From Acidovorax sp. NCPPB 3576 (lineage in GTDB: Bacteria; Pseudomonadota; Gammaproteobacteria; Burkholderiales; Burkholderiaceae_C), in contig NZ_CP097267.1 of NCBI RefSeq assembly GCF_028473605.1, positions 996,501-1,060,500 on the forward strand: 64,000 bases of DNA, given 5' to 3'. Below the pieces are notes generated by a model that was not told where the DNA came from, ran no database searches, and saw only the letters and a program-made list of their open reading frames with translations. The position numbers and the translations under genes were made by a program. Shown one piece after another: positions 39,824 to 48,919 of this stretch. Position 1 is the stretch's first letter. Each line of letters begins with the position of its first letter.

Positions 39824-42274
39824 TCAAAACGTGTGCTTGGCCGTGAACGTGACGTGGCGCGGCGCGCCGGGCACCACCCACACGCTGTTGTAGGCGCTGG
39901 CGTAGTAGCGCCGGTCGAACGCGTTATCCACCTGCAGCGACAGGCGCAGCGCCGGCCCCGCCTGCCAGTGCGCCAGCAGCCGCGTGGTGGTGTAGGCGGG
40001 CAGCCGGGGCGAGCCGGCATCGCCCGTGCGCTCGCCCACGTGCGTGAGCCCGCCGCCGAGGCCGACGGTGTGCCCGCCCGCGCCGCCGCTGCTGCTGCTG
40101 CTGTCGTCCAGCGCCCATTCGCGCACCAGCAGCAGGCTGCCGCTCGCGCGCGGAAACTGCGGCAGCGACCGCTGCAGCCAGGCGCCGCCGGCCACCACGC
40201 TCCAGCCGGCCGCGGGCCGGCCGGCCAGCTCGAACTCCGCGCCCCGGCTGCGCACGCGGGCCGCCGCCACGCTGTGGTCCGGGTGCTGCAGGTCGGTGAC
40301 CAGCACGTTGCGCTTGGCGATGCCGTAGAACGCCAGCGACGCCGACAGCCGGCCCTCGGGCGGCTGCCACTTTATGCCGATCTCGCGCGCCAGTCCTTTT
40401 TCGGGGGCGAAGGCGGCGCCCTGCACATCCACGCCCACGTTCGGGCGGAACGAGGCGCCGACGCTGGCGTACACGGCCCAGCCCGGCACGGGCAGCCAGG
40501 TCAGGCCCGCCCGCGGCGACAGGGCGCCCTGCGACTGGCGCCGCGTGCTGCCGGCCAGGCGGTCGTCCACGGCCTGCCGGAAGCGGTCGTGGCGCAGGCC
40601 CAGCAGCGCCTTCCACTGCGGCGCCAGTTCGATCTGGTCCTGCAAGTACAGGCCCACGCCGCGCTGGTGCTCGTCGGTGGACAGGAAATCCTGCGTCGCC
40701 GGCCGCTCGTCGCGGTACACGGGCCGGCGCACGTCGATGCCATCGGCCTGCCAGGTGCTGGTCGGCGACTGCTGCATGACCTGCGAGAGCCGGAATCGAA
40801 ACACCTCCATCCCCGCCAGCAGCGTGTGCCGCAGCCCGCCCGCCTCCCATTGCCCTTGCAGATCGAGCTGGCCCGAGCGGTCGCTGGAGGCGAAGTCGCG
40901 CCAGCGCCGCTGGCGCCACAGCCAGCCGCGCGCGTCCAGGTCGGCCAGCGCCTCGCCGTAGCCGTGGCCGTAGGTGGTGAAGCCCTCCATGGTGCCGCGC
41001 CGCGCCATCAGGCCCGCATGCAGGCGCCAGCCGTTGGCCAGTGCGTGGTCCAGCAGCCACTGGTGCGTCTGGTTGACCATGGCCAGGTCGCCGTCGCCGG
41101 GATCGCCGTAGAAGTGCGTCGCCGGCACGGTGCCCACCTGCCCGCCGAGCGCCACCACGCCCCGGTCCAGCGGCGCGCGCTGGCGCAGCCATTCGCCGTC
41201 GTAGCGCAGCGTGGTGGCCTCGGCGAGGCGCCAGGTGAGCGCCGGCGCCAGCATCTCGCGGCGCGTGCGAACGTGCTCGCGAAAGCTGCCCTTGTCCTCG
41301 GCCACCGCGGTGAGGCGGTAGGCGAGGCGCGCGGGTTCGCCAGGCGTTGGCGCGGTGCCTGCGGCCGCATCCAGCGGGCCGCCCAGCGTGAGCACGGCGC
41401 GCCGGGCGTTCCAGCGGCCCAGGCTCCATTCGAGCGTGCGCAGCGGCTCCCACGGCGCGGGCTGCGTCACCACGTTGAGCGTGCCGCCGGGCTCGGACAC
41501 GCCGTACAGCGCCGCCACGGGCCCGCGCAGGAACTCGAAGCGCTCCACGTTGGCCGTGTCGCGCGGTGCGTTGTAGCCCCGGTTGCCGGCCATGCCGTTG
41601 CGCAGCAGGCTCATGCCGGTGTCCTCGTGGCCCGCGAAGCCGCGCAGGGCGATGTTGTCCCAGGTGCCGCCGAAGTCGTTCTGGCGCGATACGCCGGGCA
41701 CGTAGTCGAGCGCGTCGTCCAGGCGCGTGGCGCCCAGGGCGTCCAGCGTCGGGCGCAGCAGGGTGGACAGGGCCTGCGGCACCGCGAGCGCGGGCGTGGC
41801 CGTGCGGGTGGCCGCGCCGGCCCCGCGCCCGTTGCCGCTCCCGAGGGCGGCGTCGGCGCCCTCGGCCTCGCGCAGGGCGGTCACGCGCACCACGGGCAGC
41901 ACGGCGGCGTCCGGCCCGGGCAGGGCCGGTGCGGGTGCGGCGGGCATGGCGCCTGCGGGCTGCAGCACGAAGACGCCGGGCGCCTCCTCGGCTGCCGCGA
42001 GCCCCGTGCCCGCCAGCAGCCGCGCCAGCGCCTCGGCCGGCGTGAACCGCCCCGCCACGCCGGGCGCCTGCAGGCCGCGCAGCAGCGCCGCATCGGCCTG
42101 CACCGAGGCCCCGGTCTGCGCCGCCAGGGCCGGCAGCCGGTCGGCCAGCGGGCCCGGGGGCAACTCGACCGCCCGCGGCGCGGGGGCCGGGGATTGCGCC
42201 GCGGCAGCGCCCGCCAGCAGGCACAGCGCCAGGCAGCCCGCCCGCGTGCGCAGCCCGGCCATCCGCCCTGCCAT
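39824..42274 (-). CDS. TonB-dependent siderophore transducer with STN domain
   Basis: This 816-residue outer-membrane receptor of the FecA/FpvA type both imports a ferric siderophore and signals its presence. The signal peptide (to about 25) is followed by the STN domain (about 30-105, with LPALAAQTGASVQADAALL), which contacts the FecR-like anti-sigma factor. A TonB box region, the plug (LDDALDYVPGVSRQNDFGG) and the barrel ending in FTAKHTF come next. The ATG at 42274 overlaps the fecR-like stop (TGATG), so the long upstream extension is not real. It shares extensive identity with the receptor at 37438. Confidence 0.93.
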   Translation of the reverse strand: MAGRMAGLRTRAGCLALCLLAGAAAAQSPAPAPRAVELPPGPLADRLPALAAQTGASVQADAALLRGLQAPGVAGRFTPAEALARLLAGTGLAAAEEAPGVFVLQPAGAMPAAPAPALPGPDAAVLPVVRVTALREAEGADAALGSGNGRGAGAATRTATPALAVPQALSTLLRPTLDALGATRLDDALDYVPGVSRQNDFGGTWDNIALRGFAGHEDTGMSLLRNGMAGNRGYNAPRDTANVERFEFLRGPVAALYGVSEPGGTLNVVTQPAPWEPLRTLEWSLGRWNARRAVLTLGGPLDAAAGTAPTPGEPARLAYRLTAVAEDKGSFREHVRTRREMLAPALTWRLAEATTLRYDGEWLRQRAPLDRGVVALGGQVGTVPATHFYGDPGDGDLAMVNQTHQWLLDHALANGWRLHAGLMARRGTMEGFTTYGHGYGEALADLDARGWLWRQRRWRDFASSDRSGQLDLQGQWEAGGLRHTLLAGMEVFRFRLSQVMQQSPTSTWQADGIDVRRPVYRDERPATQDFLSTDEHQRGVGLYLQDQIELAPQWKALLGLRHDRFRQAVDDRLAGSTRRQSQGALSPRAGLTWLPVPGWAVYASVGASFRPNVGVDVQGAAFAPEKGLAREIGIKWQPPEGRLSASLAFYGIAKRNVLVTDLQHPDHSVAAARVRSRGAEFELAGRPAAGWSVVAGGAWLQRSLPQFPRASGSLLLVREWALDDSSSSSGGAGGHTVGLGGGLTHVGERTGDAGSPRLPAYTTTRLLAHWQAGPALRLSLQVDNAFDRRYYASAYNSVWVVPGAPRHVTFTAKHTF

Positions 42275-43254
42275 CAGTCCTGCACGGTGGCCGGCAGCAC
42301 CCGCGCCCAGTAGCGCGTGCGCCAGGCCACGCGCACCGGCAGGGTGCGGGGCAGGGCGTCGAGCACGGCGTCGCTGCGGTCGATCTGGAAGGCGCCGGTG
42401 ATGCGCAGCGCGGCCACGGCCGGGTCGCACTGCACCACGCCGGCGCGGTAGCGGGCGAGGTCTTCGAGGAACTCGCCCAGCGGCTGGTTGCGCGCCACCA
42501 GCAGGCCCTCGGTCCAGCGCCCGGCGAACGGGTCGGCGGGCGCGATCGGTGCGATCCGGCCGGCGGTGAAGCGCAGCGCCCGCCCGGCCGGCACCGTCTG
42601 CGCCAGTCCCTGCGCGGTGCGCACGGCCACGGCGCCTTCGTGCACCGTGAGCCGGCAGCCGTCCGGCGCGTCGCGCGCCACGAAGCGCGTGCCCAGCGGG
42701 CGCAGTTCGCCCTCGCGCGTGGCCAGCACGAAGGGGCGGTGGCCGGGCGCGCCGGCGTCCGCGCCGGTCTGCACCAGCACCTCGCCGTGCAGCAGGCGCA
42801 CGGTGCGCTGCGCGGGCGAGTAAGCCACGTCGATGGCCGTGGCGGTGTTGAGCCACAGGCGCGTGCCGTCGGGCAAAACGAGGTCGCGGCGCTCGCCCCA
42901 CGCCGTGCGGTGGTCGGCCGTGAAGGCCTCGCCCCACTGGCGCCAGGCCAGATGCGCGGCGGGCAGCGCCACGGCCAGGCCGCCGAGCGCCCGCAGCGCA
43001 CGGCGCCGCCCGTTGCCGCGCGCCCGGCCCAGCACGGCCTGCGCCAGCGGCGGGCTGACGAGGCCCAGTTGCGCCTGCATGCGCTGCGCGCGCTGCCAGG
43101 CGCGTTCGTTCTCGGGGTGTTCGGTGCGCCAGCGCTCGCAGGCCGCGTGGTCCTGCGCGGTGGCGTTGCCGGCATGCAGCCGGGCCAGCCAATGCGCGGC
43201 CGCGCGCACGGCGGCGCGGTCCGGGGGCAGGGCGGTGGGGGCGGCGGGGTTCAA
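42274..43254 (-). CDS. FecR-type anti-sigma factor/regulator
   Basis: This inner-membrane regulator relays the receptor signal to the sigma factor. I place the start at a TTG (43254) that overlaps the sigma-factor stop (TTGA), giving 326 residues. The N-terminal cytoplasmic DUF4880 part (AAHWLARLHAGN...ERWRTEHPENERAW) binds sigma. A short membrane segment follows (about 85-100, ALRALGGLAVALPAAHLAW). The FecR domain is next (HRTAWGERRDLVLPDGTRLWLN), then a DUF4974/STN-like end. The order sigma, fecR, receptor is the canonical cell-surface signalling set. Confidence 0.93.
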   Translation of the reverse strand: MNPAAPTALPPDRAAVRAAAHWLARLHAGNATAQDHAACERWRTEHPENERAWQRAQRMQAQLGLVSPPLAQAVLGRARGNGRRRALRALGGLAVALPAAHLAWRQWGEAFTADHRTAWGERRDLVLPDGTRLWLNTATAIDVAYSPAQRTVRLLHGEVLVQTGADAGAPGHRPFVLATREGELRPLGTRFVARDAPDGCRLTVHEGAVAVRTAQGLAQTVPAGRALRFTAGRIAPIAPADPFAGRWTEGLLVARNQPLGEFLEDLARYRAGVVQCDPAVAALRITGAFQIDRSDAVLDALPRTLPVRVAWRTRYWARVLPATVQD

Positions 43255-43817
43255 TCCACCGCCAGGATGCAGGCCTCGAACGCCTGCGCCATGTAGCGCT
43301 TGACGCTGCGCTCGGTCACGCCCAGCGTGGCGGCGATGCGGGCGTAGTCCTGCCCCTCGATCTGCGACAGCAGGAAGGCGCGCCGCGCGCGCTCGGGCAG
43401 GCCGGCCAGGGCCGCGTCCAGCCGGTGCAGCGCCTGGCGGGCCATGGCGTGCTGCTCGGCCGAGGGCAACTGCGCCTCGGGCAGCGTGGCCAGCGCGTCG
43501 AGCCAGGCGCGCTCCAGCGACAGCCGGCGAAAGTGATTGGCCACGAGCCGGCCCGCCACGGTGACCAGGTAGGCCCGGGGCTCGCGCGGCGTGGCGGCAT
43601 GTGCGTCGCCATCGGTGCCAGCCTCGGCGCCCAGCCGGTGGGCGAGCAGCCGCACGAAGGTGTCCTGCGCCAGGTCCGCCGCCTGGTCCGGGCAGCCGAG
43701 CCGCGCGCGCAGCCAGCCCAGCAGCCAGCGGTGGTGCGCGCCGTACAGGCGGCCGATCTCGTCGGCAGGCCGGGGGGCGGGCGCGGCGGCAGGGCGGACA
43801 GCGGATACGGGAGCCAC
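43251..43817 (-). CDS. ECF sigma factor, FecI-like
   Basis: This 188-residue extracytoplasmic-function sigma factor directs transcription of iron-uptake genes. Region 2 contains DQAADLAQDTFVRLL, and region 4 contains EGQDYARIAATLGVTERSVKRYM. The GTG at 43817 is the start of the open frame, but the ribosome-binding site is weak, so a start some codons later is possible; the Ala/Pro-rich first 20 residues are not family-like. A strong Fur box lies 41 bases upstream. Its likely target is the operon with the receptor genes. Confidence 0.92.
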   Translation of the reverse strand: MAPVSAVRPAAAPAPRPADEIGRLYGAHHRWLLGWLRARLGCPDQAADLAQDTFVRLLAHRLGAEAGTDGDAHAATPREPRAYLVTVAGRLVANHFRRLSLERAWLDALATLPEAQLPSAEQHAMARQALHRLDAALAGLPERARRAFLLSQIEGQDYARIAATLGVTERSVKRYMAQAFEACILAVD

Positions 43818-43858
43818 GGGCAGGAATCCGATCGGTAAACGCCCGGCGGGCGGTCAAT

Positions 43859-43877
43859 GAGAATGTGTCGCATTATC
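43859..43877 (-). promoter_or_regulatory. Fur box upstream of the ECF sigma gene
   Basis: Read on the minus strand the 19-mer is GATAATGCGACACATTCTC. It keeps 13 of the 14 outer positions of the consensus (GATAATG and CATTATC halves). The position, just before the sigma gene, fits iron repression by Fur. Confidence 0.8.
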
Positions 43878-43965
43878 TCATCCGTTGGCCGCCCGGTGGC
43901 CTGCCGCGCATTCCGATGGCCATGCCCATGGCATTTGGTAGCCAGCGATCCAGTGGTTTTGTTTT

Positions 43966-44027
43966 TGCTATTAAATTAATAGCAATATGCCTTAGTATTC
44001 ATTGCGCTGGAGCCCTTTTTGACTCAA
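43966..44027 (+). repeat. Dispersed palindromic repeat, copy h (best conserved)
   Basis: The head is the perfect palindrome TGCTATTAA-A-TTAATAGCA. It continues ATATGCCTTAGTATTC, ATTGCGCTGGAGCCC and TTTTTGACTC. It lies in the 358-base gap between the sigma gene and the amino-acid binding protein gene. Besides it and the Fur box, I see nothing else in that gap. Confidence 0.88.
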
Positions 44028-44175
44028 AGTGCCTGAGCACCCTGCACCGCCTTGGGGCGCGCTTGGCGCTCTCGGAGACAATACCGCCCTGGACCCACCC
44101 CCTTCGCGCGTGGCCGCCTGTTGTGCCGGGCCGCCGCGCGCATTGCTTTTCGTCTCTCTGGAACACCCCCTCGCC

Positions 44176-44976
44176 ATGAAAAAGATTGCAGCCGTTTTAT
44201 TGATGTCCCTGGGCGCCCTGCTGGCCGGTTGCGGCAAGAACGACAGCGCGCAGCCCGCTGCCGTCGCCGCCCCCGCGCCGGCCACCGCCACCAAGATCGT
44301 GGTGGGCCTGGACGACAACTTCCCGCCCATGGGCTTTCGCGACGAGAAGAACGAACTGGTGGGCTTTGACATCGACATGGCGCGCGAAGCCGCCAAGCGC
44401 ATGGGCGTCGCGGTCGAGTTCAAGCCGATCGACTGGAGCGCCAAGGAGGCCGAGCTGTCCGGCCAGCGCGTGGATGCCCTGTGGAACGGGCTGACCATCA
44501 CGCCCGAGCGCAAGCAGAACATCGCCTTCACCGCGCCGTACATGGAGAACCACCAGATCGTGGTGGTGTCGGCCCAGTCCCCCATCAAGGCCAAGGCCGA
44601 TCTGGCCGGCAAGGTGGTGGGCGCGCAGGAGGGCAGCAGCGCGGTCGATGCGGTCAAGAAGGAAGGCGCGGTGTTCAAGTCGTTCAAGGAGTTCAAGACC
44701 TTCGGCGACAACGTGACGGCGCTGATGGACCTGTCCACCGGTCGGCTGGAAGCCGTGGTGGTCGATGAAGTGGTGGGCCGCTACTACGTGGCCAAGAAGC
44801 CCGGCGCCTACGCCGTGCTGGATGAGAACTTCGGCACCGAAGACTACGGCGTGGGCGTGCGCAAGGACGACACCGCGCTGCAGGGCCGCCTGGACAAGGC
44901 CCTGGCCGATATGAAGCAGGACGGCACGGCCGGCAAGATCGCCACGCAGTGGTTCGGCAAGAACATCCTTAAATAA
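44176..44976 (+). CDS. Amino-acid ABC transporter substrate-binding lipoprotein
   Basis: This is a periplasmic solute-binding protein of the polar amino-acid family (SBP_bac_3). The ATG at 44176 gives 266 residues with a lipoprotein signal and the lipobox LLAGC (Cys at about 19), so it is probably membrane-anchored. The binding-protein signature GFDIDMAREAAKRMG is present, with the typical ALWNGLTITPERKQ and GAQEGSSAVDAV blocks. The ligand cannot be told; cystine-type or basic amino acids are common for this group. The permease and ATPase genes follow. Confidence 0.93.
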   Translation: MKKIAAVLLMSLGALLAGCGKNDSAQPAAVAAPAPATATKIVVGLDDNFPPMGFRDEKNELVGFDIDMAREAAKRMGVAVEFKPIDWSAKEAELSGQRVDALWNGLTITPERKQNIAFTAPYMENHQIVVVSAQSPIKAKADLAGKVVGAQEGSSAVDAVKKEGAVFKSFKEFKTFGDNVTALMDLSTGRLEAVVVDEVVGRYYVAKKPGAYAVLDENFGTEDYGVGVRKDDTALQGRLDKALADMKQDGTAGKIATQWFGKNILK

Positions 44977-44985
44977 AGAACAACC

Positions 44986-45110
44986 CCCTGAGGCGCTGCG
45001 CGCCTTCCCCCTTCTCTCGCCTCACTGCGTGAGGCGGGAAGGGGGACGCAGCCGGCGCGGCGGGGCGGCCCTTGCGCGGCTGCCGCTGGCTTTGGGCCGC
45101 GCCAGGGCAA
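44986..45110 (+). repeat. Second type of dispersed GC-rich hairpin repeat
   Basis: A long inverted repeat pairs CCCCCTTCTCTCGCCTCAC (45007-45025) with GTGAGGCGGGAAGGGGG (45029-45045). It is preceded by CCCCCTGAGGCGC and followed by GACGCAGCCGGCGCGG and GGGGCGGCCCTTGCGCGGC. I know this composite as a common intergenic element in Comamonadaceae genomes. It lies inside the transporter operon, between binding protein and permease, and may trim or stabilise the mRNA. Confidence 0.65.
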
Positions 45111-45149
45111 CGGCCGCTCCCTGCGCCAACACTGAATCGTCGCGACTCC

Positions 45150-45803
45150 ATGGATTACGTTCTCTCCCTTCTGGGGCCGATGGCACAGGGCGCCGCGGTC
45201 ACCCTGAAGCTCTTCGCCATCACGCTGGTGCTGGCCGTGCCGCTCGGCCTCGCGCTGGCGCTGGCGCGCGTGTCGCGCTTCGCGCCGCTGTCGGCGCTGG
45301 TCAACGGCTACATCTGGCTCATGCGCGGCACGCCGCTCATGCTGCAGATGCTGTTCATCTATTTCGCGCTGCCGTTCGTGCCGGTCATCGGCGTGCGGCT
45401 GCCGGACTTTCCCGCCGCCGTGGTGGCCTTCGCGCTCAACTACGCGGCGTATTTCGCGGAGATCTTCCGCGCCGGCATCCAGTCGGTGGACCGGGGCCAG
45501 TACGAGGCCGCCCGCGTGCTGGGCATGACCTACGGCCAGACCATGCGCCGCATCGTGCTGCCGCAGATGGTGCGCCGCATCCTGCCGCCCATGAGCAACG
45601 AGACCATCACCCTGGTCAAGGACACCTCCCTCATCTACGTGCTGGCCCTGAACGACCTGCTGCGCGCCGCGCGCGGCATCGTGCAGCGCGACTTCACGAC
45701 CACGCCGTTCATCGTGGCGGCGGCTTTTTATCTGACCATGACCCTGGTGCTCACCTGGGGCTTCCAGCGCCTGGAAAAACGCTATGCCAAACACGACGAG
45801 TGA
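45150..45803 (+). CDS. Amino-acid ABC transporter permease
   Basis: This is an inner-membrane permease of the HisM/GlnP family. The ATG at 45150 gives 217 residues. It has about five membrane segments, starting with one at about 12-35. The family start motif GAAVTLKLFAI and the cytoplasmic EAA loop (YEAARVLGMTYGQTMRRIVLPQ) are present. The latter contacts the ATPase. Its last 20 bases overlap the start of the ATPase gene. Confidence 0.94.
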   Translation: MDYVLSLLGPMAQGAAVTLKLFAITLVLAVPLGLALALARVSRFAPLSALVNGYIWLMRGTPLMLQMLFIYFALPFVPVIGVRLPDFPAAVVAFALNYAAYFAEIFRAGIQSVDRGQYEAARVLGMTYGQTMRRIVLPQMVRRILPPMSNETITLVKDTSLIYVLALNDLLRAARGIVQRDFTTTPFIVAAAFYLTMTLVLTWGFQRLEKRYAKHDE

Positions 45804-46578
45804 CGACGCGGCCGGCGCGGTGCCCATGATCGAGGCGCGCGGCCTGCACAAGGCCTTCGGCGCCACGCCCGTGCTGCGCGACGTGTCGCTCACCCTCGGG
45901 CGCGGCGAGGTGGTGGCGGTGATCGGGCCCTCGGGCTCGGGCAAAAGCACCTTCCTGCGCTGCCTGAACCACCTGGAGACCATCGACAGCGGCCACATCG
46001 CCATCGAGGGCGAAGCGCTGGCCACCACCGACGCGGCGGGCCGCTGCACCTACGTGCCCGAGGCCCGCGTGCGCGGCATCTGCCGCAAGATGGGCATGGT
46101 GTTCCAGTCGTTCAACCTGTTCCCGCACCTGACCGTGCTGCAGAACCTGATCGAGGCGCCCATGGTGGTGCGCGGCATGCCGCGCGAGGCCGCCGTGGCC
46201 CGCGCCGAGGCGCTGCTGGCCAAGGTGGGCCTGTCCGAGAAGCGCGACCACTTTCCCGGCCGGCTGTCGGGCGGGCAAAAGCAGCGCGTGGCCATCGCCC
46301 GCGCGCTGGCCATGGAGCCCGACATCCTGCTGTTCGACGAGCCCACCTCCGCCCTCGACCCCGAGCTGACCGGCGAGGTGCTGCGCACCATGCGCGAGCT
46401 GGCCCGCGACCGCATGACCATGCTGGTCGTCACCCACGAGATGGGCTTTGCGCGCGAGGTGGCCCACCGCGTGGTGTTCATGGACCGGGGCGAGCTGATC
46501 GAATCGGCCCCGGCCGCGGAGTTTTTCGCGAATCCGCAACATGCGCGAACCCAGGCATTTCTTCGCAGCATGCTTTGA
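45784..46578 (+). CDS. Amino-acid ABC transporter ATP-binding protein
   Basis: This is the ATPase of the GlnQ/HisP family, 264 residues. It has Walker A GPSGSGKST near 49-57, Q-loop MVFQSFNLFPH, signature LSGGQKQR, Walker B ILLFDEPTSALD and the switch His in VVTHEMGF. A stretch of about 20 residues before the Q-loop (TTDAAGRCTYVPEARVRGIC) is longer than in E. coli GlnQ but common in this subfamily. The gene overlaps the permease by 20 bases. Repeat copy i follows. Confidence 0.95.
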   Translation: MPNTTSDDAAGAVPMIEARGLHKAFGATPVLRDVSLTLGRGEVVAVIGPSGSGKSTFLRCLNHLETIDSGHIAIEGEALATTDAAGRCTYVPEARVRGICRKMGMVFQSFNLFPHLTVLQNLIEAPMVVRGMPREAAVARAEALLAKVGLSEKRDHFPGRLSGGQKQRVAIARALAMEPDILLFDEPTSALDPELTGEVLRTMRELARDRMTMLVVTHEMGFAREVAHRVVFMDRGELIESAPAAEFFANPQHARTQAFLRSML

Positions 46579-46605
46579 CGGGCAGGCAATGGCCTTGGAA
46601 AATTC

Positions 46606-46670
46606 AGGCCAAATCGGCCTCCACCGCAATATTCACTAGGGCATGACGCTATCAAAAAAAGAGCAAATGC
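46606..46670 (-). repeat. Dispersed palindromic repeat, copy i
   Basis: Read on the minus strand: TTTGCTCTTTTTTTGATAGC, then GCCCTAGTGAATATTGCGG and TGGAGGCCGATTT. It resembles copy j (GCCCTAGTG shared). It lies in the gap between the amino-acid transporter and the Mla operon. Confidence 0.72.
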
Positions 46671-46741
46671 CTGCGCCGGCTTTTTGCAAACATCCATGCA
46701 TGTATGTTTGCGTTACCATCGCCTGCCCGGGGTTTGCCCTG

Positions 46742-46760
46742 ACCCGCGACAATCGCGGGT
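46742..46760 (+). promoter_or_regulatory. Short perfect hairpin before mlaF
   Basis: ACCCGCGA and TCGCGGGT pair around CAA, ending 25 bases before the mlaF start. There is no T-run. It could be an operator or a 5' mRNA structure. Confidence 0.3.
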
Positions 46761-46784
46761 TGGTCCCCTTCTTCATCCCTCTGA

Positions 46785-47603
46785 ATGCCTGAGCACCCAC
46801 TTCTCGTCGAACTGCGCAACGTGACGTTCTCGTACGGCGAGCGCGACATCCTGCGCGACGTCTCGCTGTCCGTGCCGCGCGGCAAGGTCACGGCGCTCAT
46901 GGGCGCCTCCGGCGGCGGCAAGACCACGGTGCTGCGCCTCATCGGCGGCCAGCAGCGGGCGCAGCAGGGCGAGGTGCTGGTCGGCGGCCAGGACGTGGGT
47001 CGCATGGATGCCGCCACGCTCTACGCCGCGCGCCGGCGCATGGGCATGCTGTTCCAGTTCGGCGCGCTGTTCACCGACATGAGCGTGTTCGAGAACGTGG
47101 CCTTTCCGCTGCGCGAACACACCGACCTGCCCGAGGAGCTGATCCGCGACATCGTGCTGATGAAGCTCAACGCCGTGGGCCTGCGCGGCGCGCGCGACCT
47201 CATGCCCAGCCAGGTCTCGGGCGGCATGGCCCGGCGCGTGGCGCTGGCCCGGGCGATCGCGCTGGACCCCGAACTCATCATGTACGACGAGCCCTTCGCC
47301 GGGCTCGATCCCATTTCCCTCGGCACGGCGGCGCAGCTCATCCGGCAGATGAACGACGCCATGGGCCTGACCACCCTCATCGTCTCGCACGACGTGGAAG
47401 AAACCTTCCGCGTGGCCGACCACGTGATCGTGCTCGGCCCCGGCACCGTGGCCGCGCAGGGCACGCCCGACGAGGTGCGTGCCAGCCGCGACCCGCTCGT
47501 GCACCAGTTCGTGCACGCGCTGCCCACCGGCCCGGTGCCGTTCCATTACCCCGGCCCCGACGTGGCGCAGGATTTCGGCCCGACCCCCGGAGGTGCGCGA
47601 TGA
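46785..47603 (+). CDS. mlaF: Mla lipid transport ATPase MlaF
   Basis: MlaF is the ATPase that drives phospholipid traffic between the inner and outer membrane. The 272-residue protein has Walker [10 protein letters not shown], a Q-loop in [17 protein letters not shown], signature VSGGMARR, Walker [13 protein letters not shown] and the switch His SHDVEE. The operon order is mlaF-E-D-A-C-B, with mlaA placed inside, as is usual in Betaproteobacteria. The mlaE ATG overlaps its stop. Confidence 0.97.
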   Translation: MPEHPLLVELRNVTFSYGERDILRDVSLSVPRGKVTALMGASGGGKTTVLRLIGGQQRAQQGEVLVGGQDVGRMDAATLYAARRRMGMLFQFGALFTDMSVFENVAFPLREHTDLPEELIRDIVLMKLNAVGLRGARDLMPSQVSGGMARRVALARAIALDPELIMYDEPFAGLDPISLGTAAQLIRQMNDAMGLTTLIVSHDVEETFRVADHVIVLGPGTVAAQGTPDEVRASRDPLVHQFVHALPTGPVPFHYPGPDVAQDFGPTPGGAR

Positions 47604-48382
47604 GCTGGTGGCGTCCTTCCGATGTGGGCTTCGCGGTGCGCAGCCAGCTGGCCGGCGTGGGCCGCGCGGCGCGCCTGTTCGGCCGGCTGGTGGCCCTGAT
47701 CGGCCCCACGCTGCAGCGCCCGGGGCTGGTGCGCGACCAGATCCATTTCCTGGGCAACTATTCGCTGTCCATCATTGCCGTGTCGGGCCTGTTCGTGGGC
47801 TTCGTGCTCGGCCTGCAGGGCTACTACACGCTGCAGCGCTACGGCTCGGCCGAATCGCTGGGCCTCCTGGTGGCGCTGTCGCTGGTGCGCGAGCTGGGCC
47901 CGGTGGTCACGGCGCTGCTGTTCGCCGGCCGTGCGGGCACCTCGCTCACGGCCGAGATCGGCCTCATGCGGGCGGGCGAGCAGCTCTCGGCCATGGAGAT
48001 GATGGCCGTCGATCCGGTGCGCCGCATCCTCGCGCCGCGCTTTTGGGCCGGCGTGTTCACCATGCCGCTGCTGGCCGCGGTGTTCAGCGCGGTGGGCGTG
48101 ATCGGCGGCTGGATCGTGGGCGTGCTCATGATCGGCGTGGACGGCGGCGCCTTCTGGGGCCAGATGCAGGGCGGCGTGGACGTGTGGAAGGACGTGGGCA
48201 ACGGGGTGCTCAAGAGCCTCGTGTTCGGTGTCACCGTCACGTTCATCGCGCTGCTGCAGGGCTATCTGGCCAAGCCCACGCCCGAAGGCGTGTCGCGGGC
48301 CACCACGCGCACGGTGGTGATGGCGTCGCTCGCCGTGCTGGGGCTGGACTTCGTCCTCACCGCCCTGATGTTCAGTATTTGA
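47600..48382 (+). CDS. mlaE: Mla lipid transport permease MlaE
   Basis: MlaE is the inner-membrane permease of the Mla complex, 260 residues with about five membrane segments. Typical blocks include [21 protein letters not shown] and the [21 protein letters not shown] coupling region. It is linked by an ATGA overlap to mlaF, and mlaD follows after 39 bases. Confidence 0.96.
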   Translation: MSWWRPSDVGFAVRSQLAGVGRAARLFGRLVALIGPTLQRPGLVRDQIHFLGNYSLSIIAVSGLFVGFVLGLQGYYTLQRYGSAESLGLLVALSLVRELGPVVTALLFAGRAGTSLTAEIGLMRAGEQLSAMEMMAVDPVRRILAPRFWAGVFTMPLLAAVFSAVGVIGGWIVGVLMIGVDGGAFWGQMQGGVDVWKDVGNGVLKSLVFGVTVTFIALLQGYLAKPTPEGVSRATTRTVVMASLAVLGLDFVLTALMFSI

Positions 48383-48421
48383 CGGGGCCGCACGCCGGGC
48401 CCCATAGGAAACACACACACC

Positions 48422-48919
48422 ATGCAGCATTCCAAGAACGATATCTGGGTCGGCCTGTTCGTCCTGCTGGGCGGCGCGGCGCTGGTCTTTCTGGCCTTGC
48501 AGTCGGCCAACCTGCTCCGGCTCAATTTCCAGACCGGCTACCAGGTCACGGCCCTGTTCGACAACATCGGCGGCCTGAAGCCCCAGGCGGCGGTGCGCAG
48601 CGCCGGCGTGGTGGTGGGCCGCGTGCAGTCCATCACCTTCGACGACAAGAGCTTTCAGGCCAAGGTGACGCTGGAGCTGCAAAAGCGCTACGCCTTCCCC
48701 AAGGACAGCTCGCTCAAGATCCTCACGAGCGGCCTGCTCGGCGACCAATACATCGGCATCCAGGCCGGGGCCGACGAGGCCAACCTGGCCGAAGGCGACA
48801 AGATTTCCTCCACCCAATCGGCCGTGGTGCTGGAAAACCTGATCGGACAATTTCTCTATGGCAAGGCAGAAGGCGGCGGCGCAAGCGCTCCTTCCTCCAG
48901 CACAGGTGGCAAAAAATGA
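48422..48919 (+). CDS. mlaD: Mla MCE-domain protein MlaD
   Basis: MlaD forms the hexameric periplasmic ring that passes lipids from MlaE to MlaC. The 165-residue protein has one N-terminal membrane segment (about 8-28) and a single MCE domain (about 38-118, with LFDNIGGLKPQAAVRSAGVVVGRV). A hydrophobic, Gly-rich C-terminal tail follows. Its stop overlaps the mlaA start (ATGA). Confidence 0.95.
   Translation: MQHSKNDIWVGLFVLLGGAALVFLALQSANLLRLNFQTGYQVTALFDNIGGLKPQAAVRSAGVVVGRVQSITFDDKSFQAKVTLELQKRYAFPKDSSLKILTSGLLGDQYIGIQAGADEANLAEGDKISSTQSAVVLENLIGQFLYGKAEGGGASAPSSSTGGKK

Noticed and set aside
42275..43192. The upstream extension of the STN receptor frame through fecR
   Set aside because: It is in another frame over the real fecR-like gene and is Arg/Ala-rich; the signal peptide begins at 42274.
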